Below, in pieces: positions 10,983-26,097 of a stretch of 64,000 nucleotides of DNA. Each line of letters starts with the position of its first letter. Position 1 is the first letter of the stretch. The position numbers were made by a program, and so were the translations under genes. The stretch comes from Bombus terrestris (Eukaryota; Arthropoda; Insecta; Hymenoptera; Apidae): positions 13,608,501 through 13,672,500 of the forward strand of contig NC_063273.1 in the NCBI RefSeq assembly GCF_910591885.1. Reading direction: 5' to 3'. The notes below the pieces were generated by a model. It saw only the letters and a program-made list of their open reading frames with translations. It was not told the DNA's origin and did no database searches.

Positions 10983-12915
10983 AACGTTATACGTTATAAC
11001 GTAATAGTACATAACGTTATACGTTATTACGTAATAGTACATAACGTTATACGTTATTACGTAATAGTATTTAACGTTATACGTCATATAGTGATTCTAA
11101 TATAGCGTTATACGTTATAACGTAATAGAGGATAACGTTATACGTTGTAACGTAATAGTATATAACCTTATACATCATATAGTGAACCAATATATCGTTA
11201 TACGTTATAACGTAATAGTACATAACGTTATACGTTATATCGTAATAGTACATAACGTTATACGTTGTAACGTAATGATACATAACGTTATACGTTGTAA
11301 CGTAATAGTATATAACGTTTTACGTCATATAGTGGTCCAATAAAACGTTATTCGATGTAATGTAATAGTATGCAACGTTATACATCATATAGTTATCCAA
11401 TATAATGTTATACGTTGTAACATAATAGATCATAACTTTATACGTTATCACGTAATACTATATAACGTTATACGTTGTAACGTAATAATACATAACGTTA
11501 TACGTTGTAACGTAATAGTATATAACGTTTTACGTCATATAGTGATCTAGTATAACGTTATACGTTATAACGTAATAGTACATAACGTTATACGTTGTAA
11601 CGTAATAGTATGTGACGTTATACATCATATAGTGATCCAATATAACGTTATACGTTATAACGTAATAGTATATAACGTTATACATCATATAGTGATCCAA
11701 TTTAACGTTATACGTTATAACGTAATAGTACATAACGTTATACGTTGTAACTTAATAGTATGTAACCTTATACATCATATAGTGAACCAATATATCGTTA
11801 TACGTTATAACGTAATAGTGCATAACGTTATACGTTATAACGTAATAGTACATAACGTTATACGTTGTAACGTAATAATACATAACGTTATACGTTGTAA
11901 CTTAATAGTATGTAACCTTATACATCATATAGTGAACCAATATATCGTTATACGTTATAACGTAATAGTGCATAACGTTATACGTTATAACGTAATAGTG
12001 CATAACGTTATATGTTATAACGTAATAGTACATAACGTTATACGTTGTAACGTAATAGTACATAACGTTATACATTATAACGTAATAGCACATAACGTTA
12101 TACGTTGTAAAGTAATAGTATTTAACGTTATACATCATATAGTGATCCAATATAACGTTATACTTTCCAACATAATAGTACATAACGTTTCACGTTGTAA
12201 CGTAATAGTATTTAACGTTACACATCATATAGTGATCCAATATAACGTTATACGTTATAACGTAATAGTACATAACGTTATACGTTATTACGTAATAGTA
12301 TTTAACGTTATACGTCATATAGTGATCCAATATAGCGTTATAAGTTATAACGTAATACTACATAACGTTATACGTTGTAACGTCATAGTATATAACGTTT
12401 TACGTCATATAGTGATCCAATATAACGTTATTCGATGTAACGTGATAGTATGTAACGTTGTACTTCAAATAGTGATCCAATATAATATTATACGTAATAA
12501 CGTAATAGTACATAACGTTATACGTTGTAACGTAATAATACATAACGTTATACGTTGTAACGTAATAGTATATAACGTTTTACGTCATATAGTGATCTAA
12601 TATAACGTTATTCGTTATAACGTGATAGTACATAACGTTATACGTTGTAACGTAATAGTATGTAACGTTAAACATCATATAGTCATCCAATATAACGTCA
12701 TACGTTCTAACATAATAGTATATAACGTTTCACGTTGTAACGTAATAGTACATAACGTTATACGTTGTAACGTATTAATACATAACGTTATACGTTGTAA
12801 CGTAATAGTATATAACCTTATACATCATATAGTGAACCAATATATCGTTATACGTTATAACGTAATAGTACATAACGTTATACGTTATAACGTAATAGTA
12901 CATAACGTTATACGT
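10594..12915 (+). repeat. Block alpha, second copy
   Basis: This is the counterpart of 1-2,440, shorter by a 120-bp internal deletion of four monomers near 12,040. It begins inside the end of the preceding 7,456-10,982 duplication, so the two blocks overlap and were copied in separate events. After 12,915 the sequence switches to the ATTACGTAAT cassette and follows the block repeated at 18,291. Confidence 0.83.
11094..11103 (+). other. +1 landmark monomer 4 (register 3 to 4)
   Basis: Counterpart of the 501 landmark at offset 10,593. Confidence 0.9.
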
Positions 12916-14050
12916 TATTACGTAATAGTATTTAACGTTATACGTCATATAGTGATCCAATATAGCGTTATACGTTATAACGTAATACTACATAACGTTA
13001 TACGTTGTAACGTAATAGTATATAACGTTACACATCATATAGTGATCCAATATAACGTTATACATTATAACATAATAGTACATAACGTTTCACGATGTAA
13101 TGTAATATTATATAACATTACACATCATATAGCGATCCAATATAACGTAATACGTTATAACGTAATAGTACATAACGTTATACATTATAGCGTAATAGTA
13201 CATAACGTTATACGTTATAACGTAATAGTACATAACGTTATACGTTGTAACTTAACAGTACATAACGTTATACGTTGTAACTTAATAATACATAACGTTA
13301 TACGTTGTAACGTAATAGTATATAACGTTTTACGTCATATAGTCATCCAATATAACGTTACACGTTATTATGTAATAGTACATAACGATATACATCATAT
13401 AGTGATCCAATATAACGTTATACGTTATAACGTAATAGTACATATCGATGTACATCATATAGTGATCCAATATAACGTTACAGGTTATTATGTAATAGTA
13501 CATAACGTTATACATCATATAGTGATCCAATTTAACGTTATACGCCATAGCGTAATAGTACATAAGGTTAAACGTTGCAACATAATAATACATAACGTTA
13601 TACGTTGTAACGTAATAGTATATAACGTTTTACGTCATATAGTGGTCCAATAAAACGTTATTCGATGTAAGGTAATAGTATGTCACGTTATAGTTCAAAT
13701 AGTGATCCAGTATAATATTATACGTAATAACGTAATAGTACATAACGTTATACGTTGTAACGTAATAGTACATAACGTTATACATTATAACGTAATAGCA
13801 CATAACGTTATACGTTGTAAAGTAATAGTATTTAACGTTACACATCATATAGTGATCCAATATAATGTTATACGTTATAACGTAATAGTACATAACGTTA
13901 TACATTATAACGTAATAGCACATAACGTTATACGTTGTAAAGTAATAGTATTTAACGTTACACATCATATAGTGATCCAATATAACGTTATACGTTATAA
14001 CGTAATAGTACATAACGTTATACGTTATTACGCAATAGTATTTAACGTTA
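12890..14050 (+). repeat. 1.16-kb block repeated at 18,291-19,451
   Basis: Collinear with 18,291-19,451 at offset 5,401. It holds the CGCCATAGCG dimer, an ATCGAT module in which the B monomer reads TAGTCATCC, and the doubled CATTATAACG cassette. The pair diverges at 14,050, where this copy has TATACGTCATATAGTGATTC and the other has TACACATCATATAGTG. Confidence 0.83.
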
Positions 14051-14064
14051 TACGTCATATAGTG

Positions 14065-14074
14065 ATTCTAATAT
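14065..14074 (+). other. +1 landmark monomer 5 (register 4 to 5)
   Basis: The last landmark before a 19.5-kb run with no register change. Confidence 0.9.
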
Positions 14075-14194
14075 AGCGTTATACGTTATAACGTAATAGA
14101 GGATAACGTTATACGTTGTAACGTAATAGTATATAACCTTATACATCATATAGTGAACCAATATATCGTTATACGTTATAACGTAATAGTACAT

Positions 14195-17100
14195 AACGTT
14201 ATACGTTATAACGTAATAGTACATAACGTTATACGTTATTACGTAATAGTATTTAACGTTATACGTCATATAGTGATCCAATATAGCGTTATAAGTTATA
14301 ACGTAATACTACATAACGTTATACGTTGTAACGTCATAGTATATAACGTTTTACGTCATATAGTGATCCAATATAACGTTATTCGATGTAACGTGATAGT
14401 ATGTAACGTTGTACTTCAAATAGTGATCCAATATAATATTATACGTAATAACGTAATAGTACATAACGTTATACGTTGTAACGTAATAATACATAACGTT
14501 ATACGTTGTAACGTAATAGTATATAACGTTTTACGTCATATAGTGATCTAATATAACGTTATTCGTTATAACGTGATAGTACATAACGTTATACGTTGTA
14601 ACGTAATAGTATGTAACGTTAAACATCATATAGTCATCCAATATAACGTCATACGTTCTAACATAATAGTACATAACGTTTCACGTTGTAACGTAATAGT
14701 ACATAACGTTATACGTTGTAACGTATTAATACATAACGTTATACGTTGTAACGTAATAGTATATAACCTTATACATCATATAGTGAACCAATATATCGTT
14801 ATACGTTATAACGTAATAGTACATAACGTTATACGTTATGACGTAATAGTACATAACGTTATACGTTGTAACGTATTAATACATAACGTTATACGTTGTA
14901 ACGTAATAGTATTTAACGTTACACATCATATAGTGATCCAATATAATGTTATACGTTATAACGTAATAGTACATAACGTTATACGTTATTACGTAATAGT
15001 ATTTAACGTTATACGTCATATAGTGATCCAATATAGCGTTATACGTTATAACGTAATACTACATAACGTTATACGTTGTAACGTCATAGTATATAACGTT
15101 TTACGTCATATAGTGATCCAATATAACGTTATTCGATGTAACGTAATAGTATGTAACGTTATACTTCAAATAGTGATCCAATATAATATTATACGTAATA
15201 ACGTAATAGTACATAACGTTATACGTTGTAATGTAATAATACATAACGTTATATGTTGTAACGTAATAGTATATAACGTTTTACTTCATATAGTGATCTA
15301 ATATAACGTTATACGTTGTAACGTAATAGTACATAACGTTATACGTTGTAACGTAATAGTATGTAACGTTAAACATCATATAGTCATCCAATATAACGTT
15401 ATACGTTCTAACATAATAGTACATAGCGTTTCACGCTGTAACGTAATATTATATAACATTACACATCATATAGTGATCCAATATAACGTTATACGTTATA
15501 ACGTAATAGTACATAACGCTATACATTATAACGTAATAGCACATAACGTTCTACGTTGTAAAGTAATAGTATTTAACGTGACACATCATATAGTGATCCA
15601 ATATAACGTTATACGTTATAACGTAATAGTACATAACGTTATACGTTATTACGTAATAGTATTCAACGTTATACGTCACATAGTGATCCAATATAGCGTT
15701 ATACGTTATAACGTAATACTACATAACGTTATACGTTGTAACGTAATAGTATATAACGTTTTACGTCATATAGTGATCCAATAAAACGTTATTCGATGTA
15801 ACGTAATAGTATGTAACGTTATACGTTATAACGTAATACTACATAACGTTATACGTTATAACGTAATAGTACATAACGTTATACGTTATTACGTAATAGT
15901 ATTTAACGTTATACGTCATATAGTGATCCAATATAGCGTTATACGTTATAACGTAATACTACATAACGTTATACGTTGTAACGTAATAGTATATAACGTT
16001 TTACGTCATATAGTGATCCAATATAACGTTATTCGATGTAACGTAATAGTATGTAACGTTATACGTTATAACGTAATAGTACATAACGTTATACGTTGTA
16101 ACGTAATAATACATAACGTTATACGTTGTAACTTAATAGTATGTAACCTTATACATCATATAGTGAACCAATATATCGTTATACGTTATAACGTAATAGT
16201 GCATAACGTTATACGTTATAACGTAATAGTGCATAACGTTATATGTTATAACGTAATAGTACATAACGTTATACGTTGTAACGCAATAATACATAACGTT
16301 ATACGTTGTAACGTAATAGTATGTAACGTTATACATCATATAGTGATCCAATATAACGTTATACTTTCCAACATAATAGTACATAACGTTTCACGTTGTA
16401 ACGTAATAGTATTTAACGTTACACATCATATAGTGATCCAATATAACGTTATACGTTATAACGTAATAGTACATAACGTTATACGTTATTACGTAATAGT
16501 ATTTAACGTTATACGTCATATAGTGATCCAATATAGCGTTATAAGTTATAACGTAATACTACATAACGTTATACGTTGTAACGTCATAGTATATAACGTT
16601 TTACGTCATATAGTGATCCAATATAACGTTATTCGATGTAACGTGATAGTATGTAACGTTGTACTTCAAATAGTGATCCAATATGATATTATACGTAATA
16701 ACGTAGTAGTACATAACGTTATACGTTGTAACGTAATAATACATAACGTTATACGTGGTAACGTAATAGTATATAACGTTTTACGTCATATAGTGATCTA
16801 ATATAACGTTATACGTTATAACGTCATAGTACATAACGTTATACGTTGTAACGTAATAGTATGTAACGTTAAACATCATATAGTCATCCAATATAACGTC
16901 ATACGTTCTAACATAATAGTACATAACGTTTGACGTTGTAACGTAATAGTACATAACGTTATACGTTGTAACGTATTAATACATAACGTTATACGTTGTA
17001 ACGTAATAGTATATAACCTTATACATCATATAGTGAACCAATATATCGATATACGTTATAACGTAATAGTACATAACGTTATACGTTATAACGTAATAGT

Positions 17101-18315
17101 ACATAACGTTATACGTTGTAACGTATTAATACATAACGTTATACGTTGTAACGTAATAGTATTTAACGTTACACATCATATAGTGATCCAATATAACGTT
17201 ATACGTTATAACGTAATAGTACATAACGTTATACGTTATTACGTAATAGTATTTAACGTTATACGTCATATAGTGATCCAATATAGCGTTATGCGTTATA
17301 ACGTAATACTACATAACGTTATACGTTGTAACGTCATAGTATATAACGTTTTACGTCATATAGTGATCCAATATAACGTTATTCGATGTAAGGTAATAGT
17401 ATGTAACGTTATACTTCAAATAGTGATCCAATATAATATTATACGTAATAACGTAATAGTACATAACGTTATACGTTGTAATGTAATAATACATAACGTT
17501 ATATGTTGTAACGTAATAGTATATAACGTTTTACTTCATATAGTGATCTAATATAACGTTATACGTTATAACGTAATAGTACATAACGTTATACGTTGTA
17601 ACGTAATAGTATGTAACGTTATACGTTATAACGTAATACTACATAACGTTATACGTTATAACGTAATAGTACATAACGTTATACGTTGTAACGTAATAGT
17701 ATATAACGTTTTACGTCATATAGTGATCCAATATAACGTTATTCGATGTAACGTAATAGTATGTAACGTTATACGTTATAACGTAATACTACATAACGTT
17801 ATACGTTATTACGTAATAGTATTTAACGTTATACGTCATATAGTGATCTAATATAATATTATACGTAATAACGTAATAGTACATAACGTTATACGTTGTA
17901 ACGTAATAGTACATAACGTTATACGTTGTAATGTAATAATACATAACGTTATACGTTGTAACGTAATAGTACATAACGTTATACGTTGTAACGTGATATT
18001 ATGTAACGTGACACATCATATAGTGATCCAATATAACGTTATACTTTCTAACATAATAGTACATAACGTTTCACGTTGTAACGTAATAGTATATAACGTT
18101 ACACATCATATAGTGATCCAATATAACGTTATACGTTATAACATAATAGTACATAACGTTTCACGTTGTAACGTAATATTATATAACATTACACATCATA
18201 TAGAGATCCAATATAACGTTATACGTTATAACGTAATAGTACATAACGTTATACATTATAGCGTAATAGTACATAACGTTATACGTTATAACGTAATAGT
18301 ACATAACGTTATACG
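14195..18315 (+). repeat. 4.1-kb block repeated at 20,765-24,795
   Basis: Collinear with 20,765-24,795, at offset 6,570 up to about 16,290, 6,390 to about 17,670 and 6,480 to 18,315. The two changes are losses or gains of six and three whole monomers. Shared rare variants include GTTATGCGTTATAACG near 17,290 and 23,680, and AGAGATCC near 18,203 and 24,683. Confidence 0.86.
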
Positions 18316-19451
18316 TTATTACGTAATAGTATTTAACGTTATACGTCATATAGTGATCCAATATAGCGTTATACGTTATAACGTAATACTACATAACGTT
18401 ATACGTTGTAACGTAATAGTATATAACGTTACACATCATATAGTGATCCAATATAACGTTATACATTATAACATAATAGTACATAACGTTTCACGTTGTA
18501 ATGTAATATTATATAACATTACACATCATATAGCGATCCAATATAACGTAATACGTTATAACGTAATAGTACATAACGTTATACATTATAGCGTAATAGT
18601 ACATAACGTTATACGTTATAACGTAATAGTACATAACGTTATACGTTGTAACTTAACAATACATAACGTTATACGTTGTAACTTAATAATACATAACGTT
18701 ATACGTTGTAACGTAATAGTATATAACGTTTTACGTCATATAGTCATCCAATATAACGTTACACGTTATTATGTAATAGTACATAACGATATACATCATA
18801 TAGTGATCCAATATAACGTTATACGTTATAACGTAATAGTACATATCGATGTACATCATATATTGATCCAATATAACGTTACACGTTATTATGTAATAGT
18901 ACATAACGTTATACATCATATAGTGATCCAATTTAACGTTATACGCCATAGCGTAATAGTACATAAGGTTAAACGTTGTATTATAATAATACATAACGTT
19001 ATACGTTGTAACGTAATAGTATATAACGTTTTACGTCATATAGTGGTCCAATAAAACGTTATTCGATGTAAGGTAATAGTATGTCACGTTATAGTTCAAA
19101 TAGTGATCCAGTATAATATTATACGTAATAACGTAATAGTACATAACGTTATACGTTGTAACGTAATAGTACATAACGTTATACATTATAACGTAATAGC
19201 ACATAACGTTATACGTTGTAAAGTAATAGTATTTAACGTTACACATCATATAGTGATCCAATATAATGTTATACGTTATAACGTAATAGTACATAACGTT
19301 ATACATTATAACGTAATAGCACATAACGTTATACGTTGTAAAGTAATAGTATTTAACGTTACACATCATATAGTGATCCAATATAACGTTATACGTTATA
19401 ACGTAATAGTACATAACGTTATACGTTATTACGTAATAGTATTTAACGTTA
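18291..19451 (+). repeat. Second copy of the 12,890-14,050 block
   Basis: Matches at offset 5,401. A private variant is GTTGTATTATAATAATAC near 18,977, where the other copy has GTTGCAACATAATAATAC. Unlike most blocks with the doubled CATTATAACG cassette, this one is not followed by the +1 monomer: at 19,452 it goes into another CATTATAACG cassette. Confidence 0.82.
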
Positions 19452-19534
19452 CACATCATATAGTGATCCAATATAATGTTATACGTTATAACGTAATAGT
19501 ACATAACGTTATACATTATAACGTAATAGCACAT
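19452..19534 (+). repeat. Junction between two duplicated blocks
   Basis: A few monomers of the CATTATAACG cassette bridge the 18,291 block and the 19,535 block. Only satellite is seen. Confidence 0.7.
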
Positions 19535-22500
19535 AACGTTATACGTTGTAACGTAATAGTATATAACCTTATACATCATATAGTGAACCAATATATCGTT
19601 ATACGTTATAACGTAATAGTACATAACGTTATACGTTATAACGTAATAGTACATAACGTTATACGTTGTAACGTAATGATACATAACGTTATACGTTGTA
19701 ACGTAATAGTATATAACGTTTTACGTCATATAGTGGTCCAATAAAACGTTATTCGATGTAATGTAATAGTATGTAACGTTATACATCATATAGTTATCCA
19801 ATATAATGTTATACGTTGTAACATAATAGATCATAACTTTATACGTTATCACGTAATACTATATAACGTTATACGTTGTAACGTAATAATACATAACGTT
19901 ATACGTTGTAACGTAATAGTATATAACGTTTTACGTCATATAGTGATCTAGTATAACGTTATACGTTATAACGTAATAGTACATAACGTTATACGTTGTA
20001 ACGTAATAGTATGTGACGTTATACATCATATAGTGATCCAATATAACGTTATACGTTATAACGTAATAGTATATAACGTTATACATCATATAGTGATCCA
20101 ATTTAACGTTATACGTTATAACGTAATAGTACATAACGTTATACGTTGTAACTTAATAGTATGTAACCTTATACATCATATAGTGAACCAATATATCGTT
20201 ATACGTTATAACGTAATAGTGTATAACGTTATACGTTATAACGTAATAGTACATAACGTTATACGTTGTAACGTAATAATACATAACGTTATACGTTGTA
20301 ACTTAATAGTATGTAACCTTATACATCATATAGTGAACCAATATATCGTTATACGTTATAACGTAATAGTGCATAACGTTATACGTTATAACGTAATAGT
20401 GCATAACGTTATATGTTATAACGTAATAGTACATAACGTTATACGTTGTAACGCAATAATACATAACGTTATACGTTGTAACGTAATAGTATTTAACGTT
20501 ACACATCATATAGTGATCCAATATAACGTTATACGTTATAACGTAATAGTATATAACGTTATACGTTGTAACGTAATAGTACATAACGTTATACATTATA
20601 ACGTAATAGCACATAACGTTATACGTTGTAAAGTAATAGTATTTAACGTTATACATCATATAGTGATCCAATATAACGTTATACTTTCCAACATAATAGT
20701 ACATAACGTTTCACGTTGTAACGTAATAGTATTTAACGTTACACATCATATAGTGATCCAATATAACGTTATACGTTATAACGTAATAGTACATAACGTT
20801 ATACGTTATTACGTAATAGTATTTAACGTTATACGTCATATAGTGATCCAATATAGCGTTATAAGTTATAACGTAATACTACATAACGTTATACGTTGTA
20901 ACGTCATAGTATATAACGTTTTACGTCATATAGTGATCCAATATAACGTTATTCGATGTAACGTGATAGTATGTAACGTTGTACTTCAAATAGTGATCCA
21001 ATATAATATTATACGTAATAACGTAATAGTACATAACGTTATACGTTGTAACGTAATAATACATAACGTTATACGTTGTAACGTAATAGTATATAACGTT
21101 TTACGTCATATAGTGATCTAATATAACGTTATTCGTTATAACGTGATAGTACATAACGTTATACGTTGTAACGTAATAGTATGTAACGTTAAACATCATA
21201 TAGTCATCCAATATAACGTCATACGTTCTAACATAATAGTACATAACGTTTCACGTTGTAACGTAATAGTACATAACGTTATACGTTGTAACGTATTAAT
21301 ACATAACGTTATACGTTGTAACGTAATAGTATATAACCTTATACATCATATAGTGAACCAATATATCGTTATACGTTATAACGTAATAGTACATAACGTT
21401 ATACGTTATGACGTAATAGTACATAACGTTATACGTTGTAACGTATTAATACATAACGTTATACGTTGTAACGTAATAGTATTTAACGTTACACATCATA
21501 TAGTGATCCAATATAATGTTATACGTTATAACGTAATAGTACATAACGTTATACGTTATTACGTAATAGTATTTAACGTTATACGTCATATAGTGATCCA
21601 ATATAGCGTTATACGTTATAACGTAATACTACATAACGTTATACGTTGTAACGTCATAGTATATAACGTTTTACGTCATATAGTGATCCAATATAACGTT
21701 ATTCGATGTAACGTAATAGTATGTAACGTTATACTTCAAATAGTGATCCAATATAATATTATACGTAATAACGTAATAGTACATAACGTTATACGTTGTA
21801 ATGTAATAATACATAACGTTATATGTTGTAACGTAATAGTATATAACGTTTTACTTCATATAGTGATCTAATATAACGTTATACGTTATAACGTAATAGT
21901 ACATAACGTTATACGTTGTAACGTAATAGTATGTAACGTTAAACATCATATAGTCATCCAATATAACGTTATACGTTCTAACATAATAGTACATAGCGTT
22001 TCACGCTGTAACGTAATATTATATAACATTACACATCATATAGTGATCCAATATAACGTTATACGTTATAACGTAATAGTACATAACGCTATACATTATA
22101 ACGTAATAGCACATAACGTTCTACGTTGTAAAGTAATAGTATTTAACGTGACACATCATATAGTGATCCAATATAACGTTATACGTTATAACGTAATAGT
22201 ACATAACGTTATACGTTATTACGTAATAGTATTCAACGTTATACGTCACATAGTGATCCAATATAGCGTTATACGTTATAACGTAATACTACATAACGTT
22301 ATACGTTGTAACGTAATAGTATATAACGTTTTACGTCATATAGTGATCCAATAAAACGTTATTCGATGTAACGTAATAGTATGTAACGTTATACGTTATA
22401 ACGTAATACTACATAACGTTATACGTTATAACGTAATAGTACATAACGTTATACGTTATTACGTAATAGTATTTAACGTTATACGTCATATAGTGATCCA

Positions 22501-22854
22501 ATATAGCGTTATACGTTATAACGTAATACTACATAACGTTATACGTTGTAACGTAATAGTATATAACGTTTTACGTCATATAGTGATCCAATATAACGTT
22601 ATTCGATGTAACGTAATAGTATGTAACGTTATACGTTATAACGTAATAGTACATAACGTTATACGTTGTAACGTAATAATACATAACGTTATACGTTGTA
22701 ACTTAATAGTATGTAACCTTATACATCATATAGTGAACCAATATATCGTTATACGTTATAACGTAATAGTGCATAACGTTATACGTTATAACGTAATAGT
22801 GCATAACGTTATATGTTATAACGTAATAGTACATAACGTTATACGTTGTAACGT
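19535..22854 (+). repeat. Second long copy of the 541-3,860 block
   Basis: It is collinear with 541-3,860 and partly with 14,195-16,290 (offset 6,570). The left part, 19,535 to about 20,870, recurs again at about 33,636-34,970 (offset 14,101). Near 22,855 the copy lacks six monomers (180 bp) present at 16,290-16,470, after which the offset to the 14-18 kb block becomes 6,390. Confidence 0.83.
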
Positions 22855-24795
22855 AATAGTACATAACGTTATACGTTATTACGTAATAGTATTTAACGTT
22901 ATACGTCATATAGTGATCCAATATAGCGTTATAAGTTATAACGTAATACTACATAACGTTATACGTTGTAACGTCATAGTATATAACGTTTTACGTCATA
23001 TAGTGATCCAATATAACGTTATTCGATGTAACGTGATAGTATGTAACGTTGTACTTCAAATAGTGATCCAATATGATATTATACGTAATAACGTAATAGT
23101 ACATAACGTTATACGTTGTAACGTAATAATACATAACGTTATACGTTGTAACGTAATAGTATATAACGTTTTACGTCATATAGTGATCTAATATAACGTT
23201 ATACGTTATAACGTGATAGTACATAACGTTATACGTTGTAACGTAATAGTATGTAACGTTAAACATCATATAGTCATCCAATATAACGTCATACGTTCTA
23301 ACATAATAGTACATAACGTTTGACGTTGTAACGTAATAGTACATAACGTTATACGTTGTAACGTATTAATACATAACGTTATACGTTGTAACGTAATAGT
23401 ATATAACCTTATACATCATATAGTGAACCAATATATCGTTATACGTTATAACGTAATAGTACATAACGTTATACGTTATAACGTAATAGTACATAACGTT
23501 ATACGTTGTAACGTATTAATACATAACGTTATACGTTGTAACGTAATAGTATTTAACGTTACACATCATATAGTGATCCAATATAACGTTATACGTTATA
23601 ACGTAATAGTACATAACGTTATACGTTATTACGTAATAGTATTTAACGTTATACGTCATATAGTGATCCAATATAGCGTTATGCGTTATAACGTAATACT
23701 ACATAACGTTATACGTTGTAACGTCATAGTATATAACGTTTTACGTCATATAGTGATCCAATATAACGTTATTCGATGTAAGGTAATAGTATGTAACGTT
23801 ATACTTCAAATAGTGATCCAATATAATATTATACGTAATAACGTAATAGTACATAACGTTATACGTTGTAATGTAATAATACATAACGTTATATGTTGTA
23901 ACGTAATAGTATATAACGTTTTACTTCATATAGTGATCTAATATAACGTTATACGTTATAACGTAATAGTACATAACGTTATACGTTGTAACGTAATAGT
24001 ATGTAACGTTATACGTTATAACGTAATACTACATAACGTTATACGTTATAACGTAATAGTACATAACGTTATACGTTATTACGTAATAGTATTTAACGTT
24101 ATACGTCATATAGTGATCCAATATAGCGTTATACGTTATAACGTAATACTACATAACGTTATACGTTGTAACGTAATAGTATATAACGTTTTACGTCATA
24201 TAGTGATCCAATATAACGTTATTCGATGTAACGTAATAGTATGTAACGTTATACGTTATAACGTAATACTACATAACGTTATACGTTATTACGTAATAGT
24301 ATTTAACGTTATACGTCATATAGTGATCTAATATAATATTATACGTAATAACGTAATAGTACATAACGTTGTACGTTGTAACGTAATAGTACATAACGTT
24401 ATACGTTGTAATGTAATAATACATAACGTTATACGTTGTAACGTAATAGTACATAACGTTATACGTTGTAACGTAATATTATGTAACGTGACACATCATA
24501 TAGTGATCCAATATAACGTTATACTTTCTAACATAATAGTACATAACGTTTCACGTTGTAACGTAATAGTATATAACGTTACACATCATATAGTGATCCA
24601 ATATAACGTTATACGTTATAACATAATAGTACATAACGTTTCACGTTGTAACGTAATATTATATAACATTACACATCATATAGAGATCCAATATAACGTT
24701 ATACGTTATAACGTAATAGTACATAACGTTATACATTATAGCGTAATAGTACATAACGTTATACGTTATAACGTAATAGTACATAACGTTATACG
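20765..24795 (+). repeat. Second copy of the 14,195-18,315 block
   Basis: See the pairing at 14,195. About 23,300-24,440 recurs again at about 30,800-31,940 (offset 7,500), and about 22,950-25,305 recurs at 44,580-46,935. It has a private GTTGTACGTTGTAACG near 24,369. Confidence 0.84.
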
Positions 24796-24807
24796 TTGTA
24801 ACGTAAT
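24140..24807 (+). repeat. 0.66-kb block, left copy (offset 1,290)
   Basis: Matches 25,430-26,097 at offset 1,290 (43 monomers). It contains a GTGATCTAATATAATATTATACG junction, the GTAATATTATGTAACGTGACAC variant and the AGAGATCC variant. Confidence 0.82.
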
Positions 24808-25429
24808 AATATATAATGTTTTACGTCACGTAGTGATCCAATTTAACGTTATACGCTATAGCGTAATAGTACATAAAGTTAAACGTTGTAACATAATAAT
24901 ACATAACGTTATACGTTGTAACGTAATAGTATGTATCGTTAAACATCATATAGTCATCCAATATAACGTTATACGTTATAACGTAATAGTACATATCGAT
25001 GTACATCATATAGTGATCCAATGTAACGTTACACGTTATTATGTAATAGTACATAACGATATACAAAATATAGTGATCCAATATAACGTTATACGTTATA
25101 ACGTAATAGTATATAACGTTATACATCATATAGTGATCCAATTTAACGTTATACGCTATAGCGTAATAGTACATAAAGTTAAACGTTGTAACATTATAAT
25201 ACATAACGTTATACGTTGTAACGTAATAATACAGAACGTTATACGTTGTAACTTAATAGTATATAACGTTTTACGTCATATAGTGATCTAATATAACGTT
25301 ATACGTTATAACGTAATAGTATATAACGTTATACATCATATAGTGATCCAATTTAACGTTATACGCTATAGCGTAATAGTACATAAAGTTAAACGTTGTA
25401 ACATTATAATACATAACGTTATACGTTGT
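24808..25429 (+). repeat. Palindrome-rich stretch with three CGCTATAGCG copies
   Basis: CGCTATAGCG occurs at 24,854, 25,154 and 25,364 together with one ATCGAT module. It also holds TTTTACGTCACGTAGTG (24,821-24,838), a monomer containing AATACAGAACG and a GTATGTATCGTTAAACATC monomer. The first part is shared with 46,440-46,935 and 55,408-55,905. Confidence 0.8.
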
Positions 25430-26097
25430 AACGTAATACTACATAACGTTATACGTTGTAACGTAATAGTATATAACGTTTTACGTCATATAGTGATCCA
25501 ATATAACGTTATTCGATGTAACGTAATAGTATGTAACGTTATACGTTATAACGTAATACTACATAACGTTATACGTTATTACGTAATAGTATTTAACGTT
25601 ATACGTCATATAGTGATCTAATATAATATTATACGTAATAACGTAATAGTACATAACGTTATACGTTGTAACGTAATAGTACATAACGTTATACGTTGTA
25701 ATGTAATAATACATAACGTTATACGTTGTAACGTAATAGTACATAACGTTATACGTTGTAACGTAATATTATGTAACGTGACACATCATATAGTGATCCA
25801 ATATAACGTTATACTTTCTAACATAATAGTACATAACGTTTCACGTTGTAACGTAATAGTATATAACGTTACACATCATATAGTGATCCAATATAACGTT
25901 ATACGTTATAACATAATAGTACATAACGTTTCACGTTGTAACGTAATATTATATAACATTACACATCATATAGAGATCCAATATAACGTTATACGTTATA
26001 ACGTAATAGTACATAACGTTATACATTATAGCGTAATAGTACATAACGTTATACGTTATAACGTAATAGTACATAACGTTATACGTTATTACGTAAT
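25430..26097 (+). repeat. 0.66-kb block, right copy
   Basis: Counterpart of 24,140-24,807. Part of it, from about 25,741 to 26,000, is copied once more at about 26,611-26,870 (offset 870). Confidence 0.82.
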